DNA from: Chloroflexota bacterium | GTDB lineage: Bacteria > Chloroflexota > Limnocylindria > Limnocylindrales > CSP1-4 | NCBI GenBank assembly: GCA_021812735.1 | Contig: JAKAMV010000320.1 | Location: 1 to 9,502 of the forward strand | Length of the DNA stretch: 9,502 nucleotides | Direction of reading: 5' to 3' | Shown here: piece after piece, positions 1 through 6,505 of the stretch | Layout: the number at the start of each line of letters is the position of its first letter | Numbering within the stretch: position 1 is the first letter of the stretch | Notes under the pieces: generated by a model | What the model saw: the letters and a program-made list of their open reading frames with translations, nothing else | Databases searched by the model: none | What the model was told of the DNA's origin: nothing | Made by a program: the position numbers and the translations under genes

Positions 1-2
1 CT

Positions 3-194
3 GGCGGCGCGTCCGATCCCACCCTCCAGGCGCTCGACGCGGAGGGTGATGACGTCAACCCGAATGTCCTGACCGTCGTGGACCAACTCGAGAAGGCCAC
101 GGCCGCCGTGAAACGAACATGGGTCAACAACGCGGAGGCGACGGCCGTCCGGTGTGATGATGAGTCGCAGCCTGACCTTCGGGTTCAGCCGTGA
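3..194 (+). CDS. C-terminal end of an unknown protein (5' truncated by window edge)
   Basis: The third frame is open from the first bases to a TGA at 192-194, giving 63 residues and the stop. The visible part is acidic and soluble-looking, with a helical stretch (VVDQLEKATAAVKRTW) and no membrane segment, and it ends in LRVQP. I do not recognise the family. Its stop overlaps the GTG start of the next gene in the arrangement GTGA, which implies translational coupling and a shared function, so it is probably another component of the same membrane system. The start and the N-terminal domains lie outside the window. The call rests on the open frame, protein-like composition and the coupled overlap. 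Confidence 0.55.
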   Translation, partial: GGASDPTLQALDAEGDDVNPNVLTVVDQLEKATAAVKRTWVNNAEATAVRCDDESQPDLRVQP

Positions 195-766
195 GATGGT
201 GGCTCAACGCTCGCGCGATCAAACTGCTGCTCCTCGTCTCGATCCTCACGGTTCTGCTCTTGGTCCTCCCAGTTTCCGCCCTAACCGCAACGCCCAGCCC
301 GGGTGGCGCAACACTCGCCCTTGCCGCAATGGCTGCGCTAGCACTGCCAGCGTCTATTGGTTGGGCACTCTCGCGAGGTGACGAAGGACTTGAACGGCGC
401 GCCATCCGACCAACCGCGGCGGCAGACCTCGGTCTCGTGCTGGCGTTGGTCGTTGGTGTGGTTACGCTTGAGGGCGTCCTCTGTGCAGCCGGACTCGCGG
501 CCGCCGGCCTCGTCGCGGCGCGGGCGGCATTGACCTACACAGGGATGATGCTCATTTCGGCGTCGTTCGGTGGGTGGGGAAGCGCTGCCATCGTGCCGGC
601 GATCTACTTCACATTTGTGTTGGTCGTCGGGGGCGGAAGTGACGTGGACAACCCGGCAGCGTGGGCATGGATAGGCGCGCCAGGGACGAACGCGGCGGCA
701 ATGGCGGCGGCCGCGGGAACGTTTCTGATTGGCGTCATCGCCCGTGCGCGGTGGGCTCTGCGGTAG
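191..766 (+). CDS. Multi-pass membrane protein, ABC-2 permease-like
   Basis: This is a 191-residue integral membrane protein of unproven function. Hydrophobic segments are visible at about residues 10-31, 39-60, 78-110 (long enough for one or two passes), 116-147 and 166-186, so five or six passes. A charged cytoplasmic-type loop (about 61-76, with RGDEGLERRAIRP) lies between the second and third. The segment near 155-160 (NPAAWAW) resembles the Trp-rich C-terminal part of some actinobacterial ABC-2-type transport proteins, but I see no diagnostic motif. The GTG at 191 is preferred because it overlaps the preceding stop (GTGA), a typical coupled start; the ATG at 196 is in another frame. Third codon positions look less uniformly G or C than in the kinase and sigma genes, judged by eye. 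A permease partner is an inference. Confidence 0.65.
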   Translation: MRWWLNARAIKLLLLVSILTVLLLVLPVSALTATPSPGGATLALAAMAALALPASIGWALSRGDEGLERRAIRPTAAADLGLVLALVVGVVTLEGVLCAAGLAAAGLVAARAALTYTGMMLISASFGGWGSAAIVPAIYFTFVLVVGGGSDVDNPAAWAWIGAPGTNAAAMAAAAGTFLIGVIARARWALR

Positions 767-846
767 CCGGCCGCCCGAAGTTGACCGGCCACGCCTTTCG
801 CGCTCATCGGCCCGGTCGGGCGTGTTCCAGGAGCCGTGCCCGGTGG

Positions 847-1038
847 TCAGGTAAAGACCCACGACCGCGCGAGCGCTGATCTCGGCGTCCAGTCGTGGTT
901 GCCGTTGAAGTCCAGCTCGTTGGTCGGCGTCGACTGTGCCCCGCACATCATCGACATGCCGGCGTTCGTGTCGCGGTGGCCAAGCCCGAGGGTGTGCCCG
1001 AGCTCGTGCGCCAGGGGGAGGCCGATCGTCGCTAGACG
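847..1038 (-). pseudogene. Metzincin zinc metalloprotease, C-terminal relic
   Basis: On the minus strand, one frame from just after a TGA (1039-1041) to a TGA at 847-849 encodes 63 residues containing HELGHTLGLGH at 1008-976. This is a perfect HEXXHXXGXXH metzincin zinc site: three His ligands and the catalytic Glu. Ten residues later comes MSMMCG, placed like the Met-turn that follows the zinc helix in this clan. The end contains LDFNGNHDWTP, a plausible C-terminal closure. No start codon, propeptide or N-terminal catalytic half precedes it in frame: two in-frame TGA codons lie within about 40 nt upstream, and the other two frames of 1042-1188 give no protease-like sequence. It is therefore a decayed or truncated gene, or the end of one broken by several frameshifts. 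It lies 150 nt downstream of a possible inhibitor-like secreted gene on the same strand. Confidence 0.7.
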
Positions 1039-1188
1039 TCACGTGCCGCTTCAAGGCATGCGCTTCGGAACCCTCTGGTCCGCGTCGGGCGGCGGGCCGT
1101 CGTCGACCATCCGATGGCAGCGGCCGTCGGGCACGAGCGGCGTCGGCGAGGCCTCGGCGGATGTGGTCGCCAGCGGCCAGCGCCGGCG

Positions 1189-1707
1189 TTACGTGCGGTA
1201 CACCGAGCTGATTGCGTTGTTGAAGGTGGGGGAGAGGGTCGGCGCGTACCCGTTGCAGCAGAACGTGAGGAGGTATCCGCCGTGGAACCAGTCCGTGTAG
1301 AAGACGCCGGACGCGTTGTTGATGGCGATGTAGGACTCGATCCGGTCGTTCCAGCCGATGAGCGCCAGTGCATCGTAGTTCTGGGAGATGACCATGTACG
1401 ATCCCTGGTAGAGCTGGGATGAGAAGATCTCCACGTAGTCGCTGGAGGCGGACGCTGTTGCCGGCGCGGTCGTGGCCGAGCTCGCGGAGGGACCCGCGGC
1501 ACGGGCGCGCTCGAGCGCGGCGGCAGAGCGGAAGCAGTGGATGCGCGGGAAGTCGCGGTCATGGCAGTAGTAGTCGGCGATCATGGTGACCGCGATAGGG
1601 CTGCCCTCCAGGTCGGCGGCGATGCTCGACTGGGCGCCTGACGCGGCGGCGGGCGCAGCAGCAGACATGAGCCCCGCGATGGCGAGGACGATGGCGGCAC
1701 GGTGCAT
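1189..1707 (-). CDS. Secreted beta/gamma-crystallin-like protein (peptidase inhibitor I36 type)
   Basis: This is a 172-residue exported protein. Residues 1-25 are a signal peptide with an AIVLAIAGLMSAAAPAAA-type core and a cleavage-like ASGA. A Ser/Ala/Thr-rich stretch (about 70-88) links to the C-terminal domain at about 90-172. That domain has the aromatic, Gly-rich Greek-key look of bacterial beta/gamma-crystallins and I36 inhibitors: YVEIFSSQLYQGSYMVIS, GWNDRIESY, FYTDWFHGGYLLTF, FNNAISSVYR. NNAISS fits the calcium-site pattern (N/D)(N/D)XX(S/T)S exactly; NDRIES is a degenerate first copy with Glu in the Ser/Thr position. A Cys pair (CC, near 148) and a CH...HC arrangement near 47-58 could form disulfides. 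The start was chosen because a signal peptide follows it and GAGGGG lies about 7 nt upstream. It may inhibit proteases or bind calcium in the envelope; the family includes the Streptomyces metalloproteinase inhibitor SMPI. Confidence 0.75.
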   Translation of the reverse strand: MHRAAIVLAIAGLMSAAAPAAASGAQSSIAADLEGSPIAVTMIADYYCHDRDFPRIHCFRSAAALERARAAGPSASSATTAPATASASSDYVEIFSSQLYQGSYMVISQNYDALALIGWNDRIESYIAINNASGVFYTDWFHGGYLLTFCCNGYAPTLSPTFNNAISSVYRT

Positions 1708-1772
1708 GGGAACCCCTCGGCTCGGCGTGGCGGCGGACGCGCGTCGAGCGTGAGCCGAGACGGCCGTCAGAG

Positions 1773-1817
1773 CGATGGGGCGGCTCCCTTGCCCGGGCCG
1801 AGGGTTCCACCCCATCG
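1773..1817. promoter_or_regulatory. Inverted repeat between divergent genes (candidate operator)
   Basis: CGATGGGG at 1773-1780 is repeated in perfect inverse as CCCCATCG at 1810-1817. Between them are CCCT/AGGG arms (1787-1790 and 1801-1804) around a GCCCGGGC palindrome. The whole lies in the 134-bp gap between the minus-strand crystallin gene (start 1707) and the kinase (start 1842), where a shared operator or a hairpin would be expected. The right arm is part of a 20-bp motif (1798-1817) that recurs at 4107-4126 with one mismatch. A regulatory role is inferred. Confidence 0.4.
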
Positions 1818-1841
1818 ACCGCGCGCAGCTCGAGCCACACG

Positions 1842-3332
1842 ATGAGGCCGTCATGGACCGCGGCGGTCGCGGTCGTCGCGCTCGCGTGCGGCGTCTACTC
1901 GCTCGCCGTGGCCGCCACCGCGGTGCTCGAGCCGGGGATCACGGTCGATGGGACAGGCTCCGTCGTGCTCTCGGTCGACCCGCAGGAGTACGGGTGGGCG
2001 TACGGCGTCCGACCCGGCGACCGAGTGGTCTCCACCCGCGGGGCGGGCCAGCCCGGCGGTGCGGCGATCACCGTCGCCGACGCGTCCGGCCAGCTCGAGG
2101 CGAGCGAGCGCGGGCCCGAGGTGCGCCTGCGCGTTACGGCGCCGCTGGCGCTCGGCGCGATCGTGGCGGCACTCTTCGGGTTCGGCCTCTCGGCCCGCCG
2201 CAGCCGCCGTGCCCCGGCACTGGTCGTGGTGGCACTCGCGTGCGCGGCCCTGCCCCTGTACCTCGCGGACCCCTCGACTCCCTCAGCCGCCGTCGTCCTG
2301 CTCGGCGTCGTGGCGCCCCCGGTGGAAGCTGTTGGCAGGGCGACCCGGCGGCGGGCTCTCGTCATGCTATGGCTCGCCGCGGCCACGGTCGTCGGCGCTT
2401 GGTGGGTCGACCTGCGGCTGTCCCACGCCTGGAGTCCCCTCCCCGTCGGAGCGGGCGCAGCGGCTCTCACGGTCGTGGGCGGGGTCGTCGCTGCGGCGAG
2501 GGCTGCCGACGTGAACCGGCAGCGCGCCGTCCGCCTGGCGTCGCAGACCCAGTTCCTGGACATCGCGGTGGTCGCCGCCTCAGCTGTCGTCTTCGTGTCG
2601 CTCGCGACCCTCGACGCGCCTCTCCCCGTCACCCTCCTAGCGTCGCTCCTGCCGATCGCCGTGTACGCGCCCGCTCGGCGCATCATTCCGAGGCTCGCCG
2701 ACCGGCTCGTCTTTGCCGACCTGCGGGAGCGCGAGTCGATCCGTGCCACAGAGGAGGAGCGGGCAAGGATCGCCCGAGACATCCATGACGACCCGCTCCA
2801 GGCGATCGCGGGCGTGATCCGCTCGCTCGATGATCCGACTGCTGACCGTGCCCAGGCGCGCGAGTCGCTGCGGGAGGTGGCTACGCGGCTCCGCACGGTC
2901 GCCACGGACCTGCGCCCGCCGGTCCTCGACGACCTGGGCCTGGTCCCAGCCATCGAGGACGGATGCCGCCGTGCTGGCGGCATCGAAGCGACGGCGGTGA
3001 TCGAGAACGCGTCCGGCTACGGCGCGGCCGGCCGTCCCCCGGCCGAGGTCGAGCTCGCCGCGTTCCGGGTGGTGCAGGAGGCGCTCGCGAACGCCGCGAA
3101 GCACGCGCCCGGCAGCCGTGTCGCCGTGACCGGGTCGGTGTCGCACCACGCCATCGCGCTCGACGTCACCGACGACGGGCCCGGGATGCCGCCTCCGAGG
3201 GCCGGAGAGGCCCTCGCTGAGGGGCGCCTGGGGATCCCGTCGATGCGGCGCCGCGCCGAGGCCATCGGCGCTCAGATCACCATCGAATCGCGCCCCGGAC
3301 GCACGACCGTCCGTCTCCGGTGGTCCGCATGA
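1842..3332 (+). CDS. NarL-family sensor histidine kinase with extracytoplasmic PDZ-like segment
   Basis: This 496-residue membrane kinase autophosphorylates on His and passes the phosphate to the regulator encoded next. A first membrane segment (about 6-28) is followed by an outside segment of about 70 residues (30-98) whose GVRPGDRVVS core resembles the carboxylate-loop region of a PDZ domain. Further membrane segments lie at about 99-117, 126-142, 147-163, 172-190, 200-219 and 239-276. The HisKA_3 dimerisation helix is at 295-360, with phosphoacceptor H315 in ARDIHDDPLQ. The HATPase_c domain (400-496) shows an N box with E413 and N417 (VQEALANAAKHA), a G1 box DDGPGM (444-449), a G2 GRLGIPSMRRR (461-471) and a C-terminal strand TTVRLRW. 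All catalytic motifs are present, so it looks functional. ATG 1842 gives a clean N-terminal membrane anchor, though the ribosome site before it is weak. Its stop overlaps the regulator start (ATGA). The signal sensed is unknown. Confidence 0.93.
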   Translation: MRPSWTAAVAVVALACGVYSLAVAATAVLEPGITVDGTGSVVLSVDPQEYGWAYGVRPGDRVVSTRGAGQPGGAAITVADASGQLEASERGPEVRLRVTAPLALGAIVAALFGFGLSARRSRRAPALVVVALACAALPLYLADPSTPSAAVVLLGVVAPPVEAVGRATRRRALVMLWLAAATVVGAWWVDLRLSHAWSPLPVGAGAAALTVVGGVVAAARAADVNRQRAVRLASQTQFLDIAVVAASAVVFVSLATLDAPLPVTLLASLLPIAVYAPARRIIPRLADRLVFADLRERESIRATEEERARIARDIHDDPLQAIAGVIRSLDDPTADRAQARESLREVATRLRTVATDLRPPVLDDLGLVPAIEDGCRRAGGIEATAVIENASGYGAAGRPPAEVELAAFRVVQEALANAAKHAPGSRVAVTGSVSHHAIALDVTDDGPGMPPPRAGEALAEGRLGIPSMRRRAEAIGAQITIESRPGRTTVRLRWSA

Positions 3333-3979
3333 GCGTCCGCGTGGCCATCGTCGAGGATCACCCCGTGGTCACCCGCGGGCTTCTCGCCGCGCTCGGCGCC
3401 CGAGAGGGCATGGAGCTGGTCGGGTCGGCCAAGACCCTCGCCGAGGCGCGGGCGCTGTTCGCCTCGACGCCGTCCGACGTCGTGCTCCTCGACCTGCGGC
3501 TGCCGGACGGGTCGGGCGTCGAGCTCCTGCGCGAGTCGGACGGCGAGGGGCCGGCCTTCGTCGTGCTCTCGAGCTTCGTATCCCCCGAGTACGTGTCCGC
3601 GGCCATCGCGATGGGTGCGAGCGGGTTCCTCCTCAAGACGTCCGAGACAGAGGACATCGAGGCCGCCGTCACGACCGCGGCCGCGGGCGGCCTCGCGTTT
3701 ACCGCCGAGCAGCTCCGGGACGCCCGGCGTGCCGCCTGGGCACCGCTCACCGCGCGCGAGCGCGCCGTGATCGCGGGCGTCATGGCGGGTCGGTCGAATG
3801 ACGAGCTGACGGGCGACCTTGGGCTGTCGAGGAAGACCGTCGAGGGCTACATCACGCGGCTGCTCGCGAGGTACGGCCTCGCGACTCGGACCGAGCTCGC
3901 GGTCATGGCCCAGCGCGACCTGTTGCTCGAGCTGCCGACGGCAGAGCGCCGTCGAGGCCAGCTCCCCGACCGCGGCTGA
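3329..3979 (+). CDS. NarL/LuxR-family response regulator
   Basis: This 216-residue DNA-binding response regulator is the partner of the kinase just upstream. The receiver domain (3-118) has the acidic pair E9/D10, phosphoacceptor D55 in VVLLDLRLPDG, a conserved Ser at 81-82 (LSSF) and Lys 103 (LLKTSE). The LuxR-type helix-turn-helix is at about 138-198: LTARERAVIAGVMAGRSNDE, GLSRKTVEGYITRLLARYG and ATRTEL follow the family pattern, including the invariant Glu of ARE and the KTVE recognition helix. ATG 3329 was chosen because it gives ATGA overlap with the kinase stop and starts directly at the first receiver strand; the in-frame GTG at 3320 would add only three residues. Candidate binding sites are the GGGTTYCACCC motifs at 1798-1817 and 4107-4126, but this link is inference. 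Confidence 0.93.
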   Translation: MSVRVAIVEDHPVVTRGLLAALGAREGMELVGSAKTLAEARALFASTPSDVVLLDLRLPDGSGVELLRESDGEGPAFVVLSSFVSPEYVSAAIAMGASGFLLKTSETEDIEAAVTTAAAGGLAFTAEQLRDARRAAWAPLTARERAVIAGVMAGRSNDELTGDLGLSRKTVEGYITRLLARYGLATRTELAVMAQRDLLLELPTAERRRGQLPDRG

Positions 3980-4106
3980 CGGGCGCCGGCGCTCACGATC
4001 GCGGCCCGTGCGGCGGAATGCGCGGAGGGCCGAAGCGTGAACCCGAGTAGGGGTGCCGCAAGACTGCGCCCGGTCCCGTGGTGGCTCGCACGGCGGCCAT
4101 GGCGTG

Positions 4107-4126
4107 CCGAGGGTTTCACCCCATCG
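4107..4126. repeat. Second copy of a 20-bp dispersed motif (first at 1798-1817)
   Basis: CCGAGGGTTTCACCCCATCG here matches 1798-1817 at 19 of 20 positions (C to T at the tenth base). The core GGGT-N3-ACCC is an 11-bp dyad, which suits a dimeric regulator. One copy lies between the divergent crystallin and kinase genes, the other downstream of the response regulator in the gap leading to the sigma gene, so the two flank the kinase-regulator operon. Confidence 0.45.
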
Positions 4127-4196
4127 CGCCGCGGTCGGGGGCGTGCGACGCTCCGAGCGAGCCGACGGGCTTATGCCCCAGGGGGAACGGCGCCAA

Positions 4197-4246
4197 CGGC
4201 GAGGACGGCCGCCGCCTCCGTCTGGAGGCCAGTGCCATCCTCGCCG
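4197..4246. other. Nested stem-loop, candidate structured RNA or terminator
   Basis: CGGCGAGGA (4197-4205) and TCCTCGCCG (4238-4246) are perfect 9-bp inverse copies. Inside them GCCTCC (4214-4219) and GGAGGC (4224-4229) form a second perfect 6-bp stem with a GTCT tetraloop. No T tract follows, so a classical intrinsic terminator is not supported. It could be a small RNA, a leader structure or a DNA site, or chance in GC-rich DNA. Confidence 0.3.
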
Positions 4247-4460
4247 TCCCTGCTCCAAGCGGGCCCCGACGCGGGTCCCCCAGCCCATCACCGCTCGTCC
4301 GCGCGTCGGAGGGACACAGGGTCGGGATGCGCGCGATCAGTCGGGTCATGTTCCAAACGAACGCCGAGGGCCTGGAGTCCGACCCTCGAGGCGCTCAGCG
4401 CCGCAGGCGGCGCGGAGCCCGAGATTGAACCGAGAGTGTCCAACTCGCCACTAAACCATC

Positions 4461-5009
4461 GTGGAGACTATCTTGGGCGCTCTTGACGCCCGATCCGTCG
4501 CGGCGCTGGTCCTCGCTGCCCGCAGCGGGGACCGCGACGCCTTCGCCGACCTCGTCGAGCCGTACCTCCCCGGGGCCTTGGGGATGGCCCGTCTCGTCAG
4601 CGGGTCAGCCGCCGATGGCGCGGACGCCGTCCAGGACGCGCTGCTTTCGGCATGGCTGGGCCTCGGGGCCCTCCGGGCGCCGGAGGCATTCGGAAGCTGG
4701 TTCCGGCGCCAGGTCGTTCGCGCAGCGATGCGGAAGAGCCGCATGCGCCGCGCCGTAGGCCAGCTCGATCTCGAGCTCGCGGCACCCGAGGGCGAGCTGG
4801 AGCGCGCGGTCGCGGCCCGGCTGCTCGACCGGGCGTTCGACCGCATCGAGCCCAAGGACCGCCTCGTCATCACCCTCCGTCACGTCCTCGACCTCCCGGG
4901 CGCCGAGGTGGCGGAGCTGCTGGGCGTGCCGGAGGGCACCGTCAAGAGCCGGCTCCACAGCGCAATCGAGCACCTTCGAGCCGCCTGCGAGGCGGAGGAG
5001 CGAGCATGA
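4461..5009 (+). CDS. ECF-like sigma-70 family RNA polymerase sigma factor
   Basis: This 182-residue sigma factor recruits RNA polymerase to a dedicated promoter set. Region 2 spans about 26-95: AFADLVEPYLPGALGMARLV, then the region 2.2 core DAVQDALLSAWLGL (55-68), and FGSWFRRQVVRAAMRKSR (77-94) in the 2.3-2.4 position. A short acidic linker (about 100-118) precedes region 4 (120-176), where RLVITLRHVLDLPGAEVAEL and LGVPEGTVKSRLHSAIEHLR form the -35-binding helix-turn-helix. The size fits the two-domain ECF group. The frame opens after a TAA at 4452-4454, and GTG 4461 is the only early start that leaves region 2 complete; no good ribosome site precedes it, so the start is less certain than the gene. 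Its stop overlaps the next start (ATGA), coupling it to a membrane protein that is probably its regulator. Confidence 0.9.
   Translation: METILGALDARSVAALVLAARSGDRDAFADLVEPYLPGALGMARLVSGSAADGADAVQDALLSAWLGLGALRAPEAFGSWFRRQVVRAAMRKSRMRRAVGQLDLELAAPEGELERAVAARLLDRAFDRIEPKDRLVITLRHVLDLPGAEVAELLGVPEGTVKSRLHSAIEHLRAACEAEERA
4994..5000 (+). promoter_or_regulatory. Strong Shine-Dalgarno for the propeller gene
   Basis: GGAGGAG lies 5 nt before ATG 5006, inside the last codons of the sigma gene. It fixes the start of the downstream gene, where longer in-frame extensions upstream (to 4652) are only open sequence overlapping the sigma gene. Confidence 0.75.
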
Positions 5010-6352
5010 CCGAGGACCTCGAGACCCGCATCCGGAGCCGCCTGCGGGAGCGGGCGCAGCCGACCCCAAGTGAGCTGGCCGCCGCCCGGTCCTTCATCGC
5101 TGCACTGCCCGCGCGGCGGGCGGGGCTCTTCGGCGGTCGGCTGCGCCTCGCGGCCGCCTTGGTCGGCGTGGTCGCGGTGGGCCTCGTGGGCGCCGCGCTC
5201 GCGATCGGTCCGGCGTCCCGCGACCAGTCTCCGTCGGCCTCGGGGGCACCGGCCGCATCCTCATCGAGCCCGGGCCCAGCGGCATCGACGGGCGGTCCGG
5301 CAGCCGCCTTCTGGCAGCTCGTTGCACCGGTGGGCACGACGAATCACGCGGCGATGAGCGGCGTCGTCGCGTTCGGCGGCCAGTTCGTCGCGGTCGGGGC
5401 GACCGGCAACCGCGCGACCGCCTGGACCTCCGTGGACGGGCGCGGCTGGGCTGCCCAGGCCATCGCCGCGGCGCCCTCGTCGGCGTCCTCCGTTGCCGAG
5501 ACCGGAAACGGGGAGTTGGCCGCCCTGGGTGACGCAGCCGGGCGCCCGACGGTGTGGCTATCCCGGGATGGCGGCTCGTGGTCCGCGTCGCCCCTGCCGG
5601 CGCCGGTGTGGAACGAGCCTGTCGCCGCCGCGGGCAGCATCGTCTCGGGCCCTGCGGGCCTCCTGGCGCTCGGCAGGTACTCGGTCGAGACGGGCGGCCC
5701 CACCGCGCCGAGCGGCTTCGACCCGCTTGCGCCGGTCCTTTGGTGGTCGGCCGACGGGAAGAGCTGGGCCACCGTCGCGTTCGCCAAGGGCGTCCAGGTG
5801 TGGTCGGTCGCCGCGTTCGACGGCGGCTTCCTCCTGGGCGGCGCCCGCCGCGAGGGGAGCCTCTGGGTGCCGGCGATCTGGGTGTCCGGCGACGGGCGTA
5901 CCTGGAGCGCCGCGGCAACCCCCGCAGTTAAGGGCTCGGCGTCGGGCTACCTTGTGGCCGACGCCCTCGCTGCCGGCCCCCACGGGCTCCTGGCGGCGAT
6001 CGGGGTCGCGGCAGGGCCGGGGGGTGCCGTATGGCAGTCGGCCGACGGCAGGACCTGGACCGACGCAGCCGGCGTCGGGGACCCGAGCGAGAGCGTGCTT
6101 CTGCTCTCCTGGGCCGGCGACCGGTTCATCGCGGTCGGAATCCGGAACCGCGACGTTGCCGCCGCGAGCGCCGAGGCGACGACGATCGTGTCCGAGTCCA
6201 CGGACGGGAGCAGCTGGAGGACGGTGGCGACGATCGACACCGCCCGGGCGCGCCCGGCCTCGATCGCCGCGGACGGGACGCGACGGGTGGTCGTGGGCTG
6301 GGGCGGCGGGGCCGGGGACGGCGCCTTGGTGCTCGTGGGCTCGCCGCAATAG
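5006..6352 (+). CDS. Membrane-anchored six-repeat Asp-box propeller, likely sigma-factor partner
   Basis: This is a 448-residue single-pass protein. Residues 1-45 are a charged, helical cytoplasmic part (MTEDLETRIRSRLRERA...), 46-68 a membrane helix, 70-100 a Ser/Pro/Ala-rich spacer, and 101-448 an outside domain. That domain has six Asp-box-like turns: SVDGRGW (142-148), SRDGGSW (186-192), SADGKSW (248-254), SGDGRTW (294-300), SADGRTW (345-351) and STDGSSW (398-404). Their spacing of about 44-62 residues fits one per blade of a six-bladed beta-propeller of the BNR/sialidase-like type, but no enzyme active site is recognisable. The coupled position after an ECF-like sigma factor is where anti-sigma factors are found. 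The N-terminal part lacks the HX3CX2C zinc anti-sigma motif, so any sigma binding would use another fold. A cell-surface sensor controlling the sigma factor is my inference. Confidence 0.85.
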   Translation: MTEDLETRIRSRLRERAQPTPSELAAARSFIAALPARRAGLFGGRLRLAAALVGVVAVGLVGAALAIGPASRDQSPSASGAPAASSSSPGPAASTGGPAAAFWQLVAPVGTTNHAAMSGVVAFGGQFVAVGATGNRATAWTSVDGRGWAAQAIAAAPSSASSVAETGNGELAALGDAAGRPTVWLSRDGGSWSASPLPAPVWNEPVAAAGSIVSGPAGLLALGRYSVETGGPTAPSGFDPLAPVLWWSADGKSWATVAFAKGVQVWSVAAFDGGFLLGGARREGSLWVPAIWVSGDGRTWSAAATPAVKGSASGYLVADALAAGPHGLLAAIGVAAGPGGAVWQSADGRTWTDAAGVGDPSESVLLLSWAGDRFIAVGIRNRDVAAASAEATTIVSESTDGSSWRTVATIDTARARPASIAADGTRRVVVGWGGGAGDGALVLVGSPQ

Positions 6353-6371
6353 GCGGCCGGCGGGCTCCATA

Positions 6372-6408
6372 GGCGGTCATCGGGGCCTGGGCCACCGATC
6401 CGACCGCC
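6372..6408 (+). terminator. Strong hairpin after the sigma/propeller operon
   Basis: GGCGGTCATCGG (6372-6383) pairs with CCGAT (6395-6399) and GACCGCC (6402-6408): 12 pairs with a 2-nt bulge and an 11-nt loop, starting 20 nt after the propeller stop. Only a short T run (GTTT) follows some 13 nt later, so it is a terminator-like hairpin without a proper U tract. Confidence 0.5.
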
Positions 6409-6505
6409 CGACGCCTGTCGTTTCCAGCGAGATCAGGCGCACATCGGCCTCTTCGGTCGCCACGGCGTCCCCGCGTGCGAGCCAGAAAGGCGATGAGCAG
6501 CGGGT

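Larger units (their letters stand above)
3980..4460. other. 481-bp intergenic region without a convincing gene
   Basis: I see no credible protein here. The frames open across it read as Arg/Pro/Ser-rich sequence typical of high-GC non-coding DNA, with no ribosome site or family motif. It contains a GC palindrome just after the regulator stop (GCGCCGGCGC, 3983-3992, inside ACGGGC/GCCCGT arms at 3979-3984 and 4004-4009, a weak terminator candidate without a T tract), the second copy of the 20-bp motif (4107-4126), a nested hairpin (4197-4246), and a minus-strand tRNA-like fragment (about 4415-4465). Promoters for the sigma gene should lie here but none is clear. Confidence 0.5.

Noticed and set aside
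767..790. GGCCG/CGGCC stem after the membrane protein gene as a terminator
   Set aside because: Only 5 bp with a 12-nt loop and no T tract; too weak in GC-rich DNA.
4395..4465. Minus-strand tRNA-like fragment: D-arm-like GGTTTAGTGGCGA and a T loop TTCAATC
   Set aside because: The anticodon arm is missing between the two arms, the T stem needs wobble pairs, and the sequence after the T arm does not pair with the 5' end. At most a tRNA relic; no functional tRNA.
4037..4486. 149-codon plus-strand frame in the intergenic region
   Set aside because: Arg/Pro/Ser-rich with no motif or ribosome site, and it runs into the sigma gene start in another frame.
5094..5918. Long minus-strand open frames opposite the propeller gene
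   Set aside because: Extremely Arg/Pro-rich translations, as expected for the shadow of a high-GC gene; the plus strand has clear repeats and a strong start.
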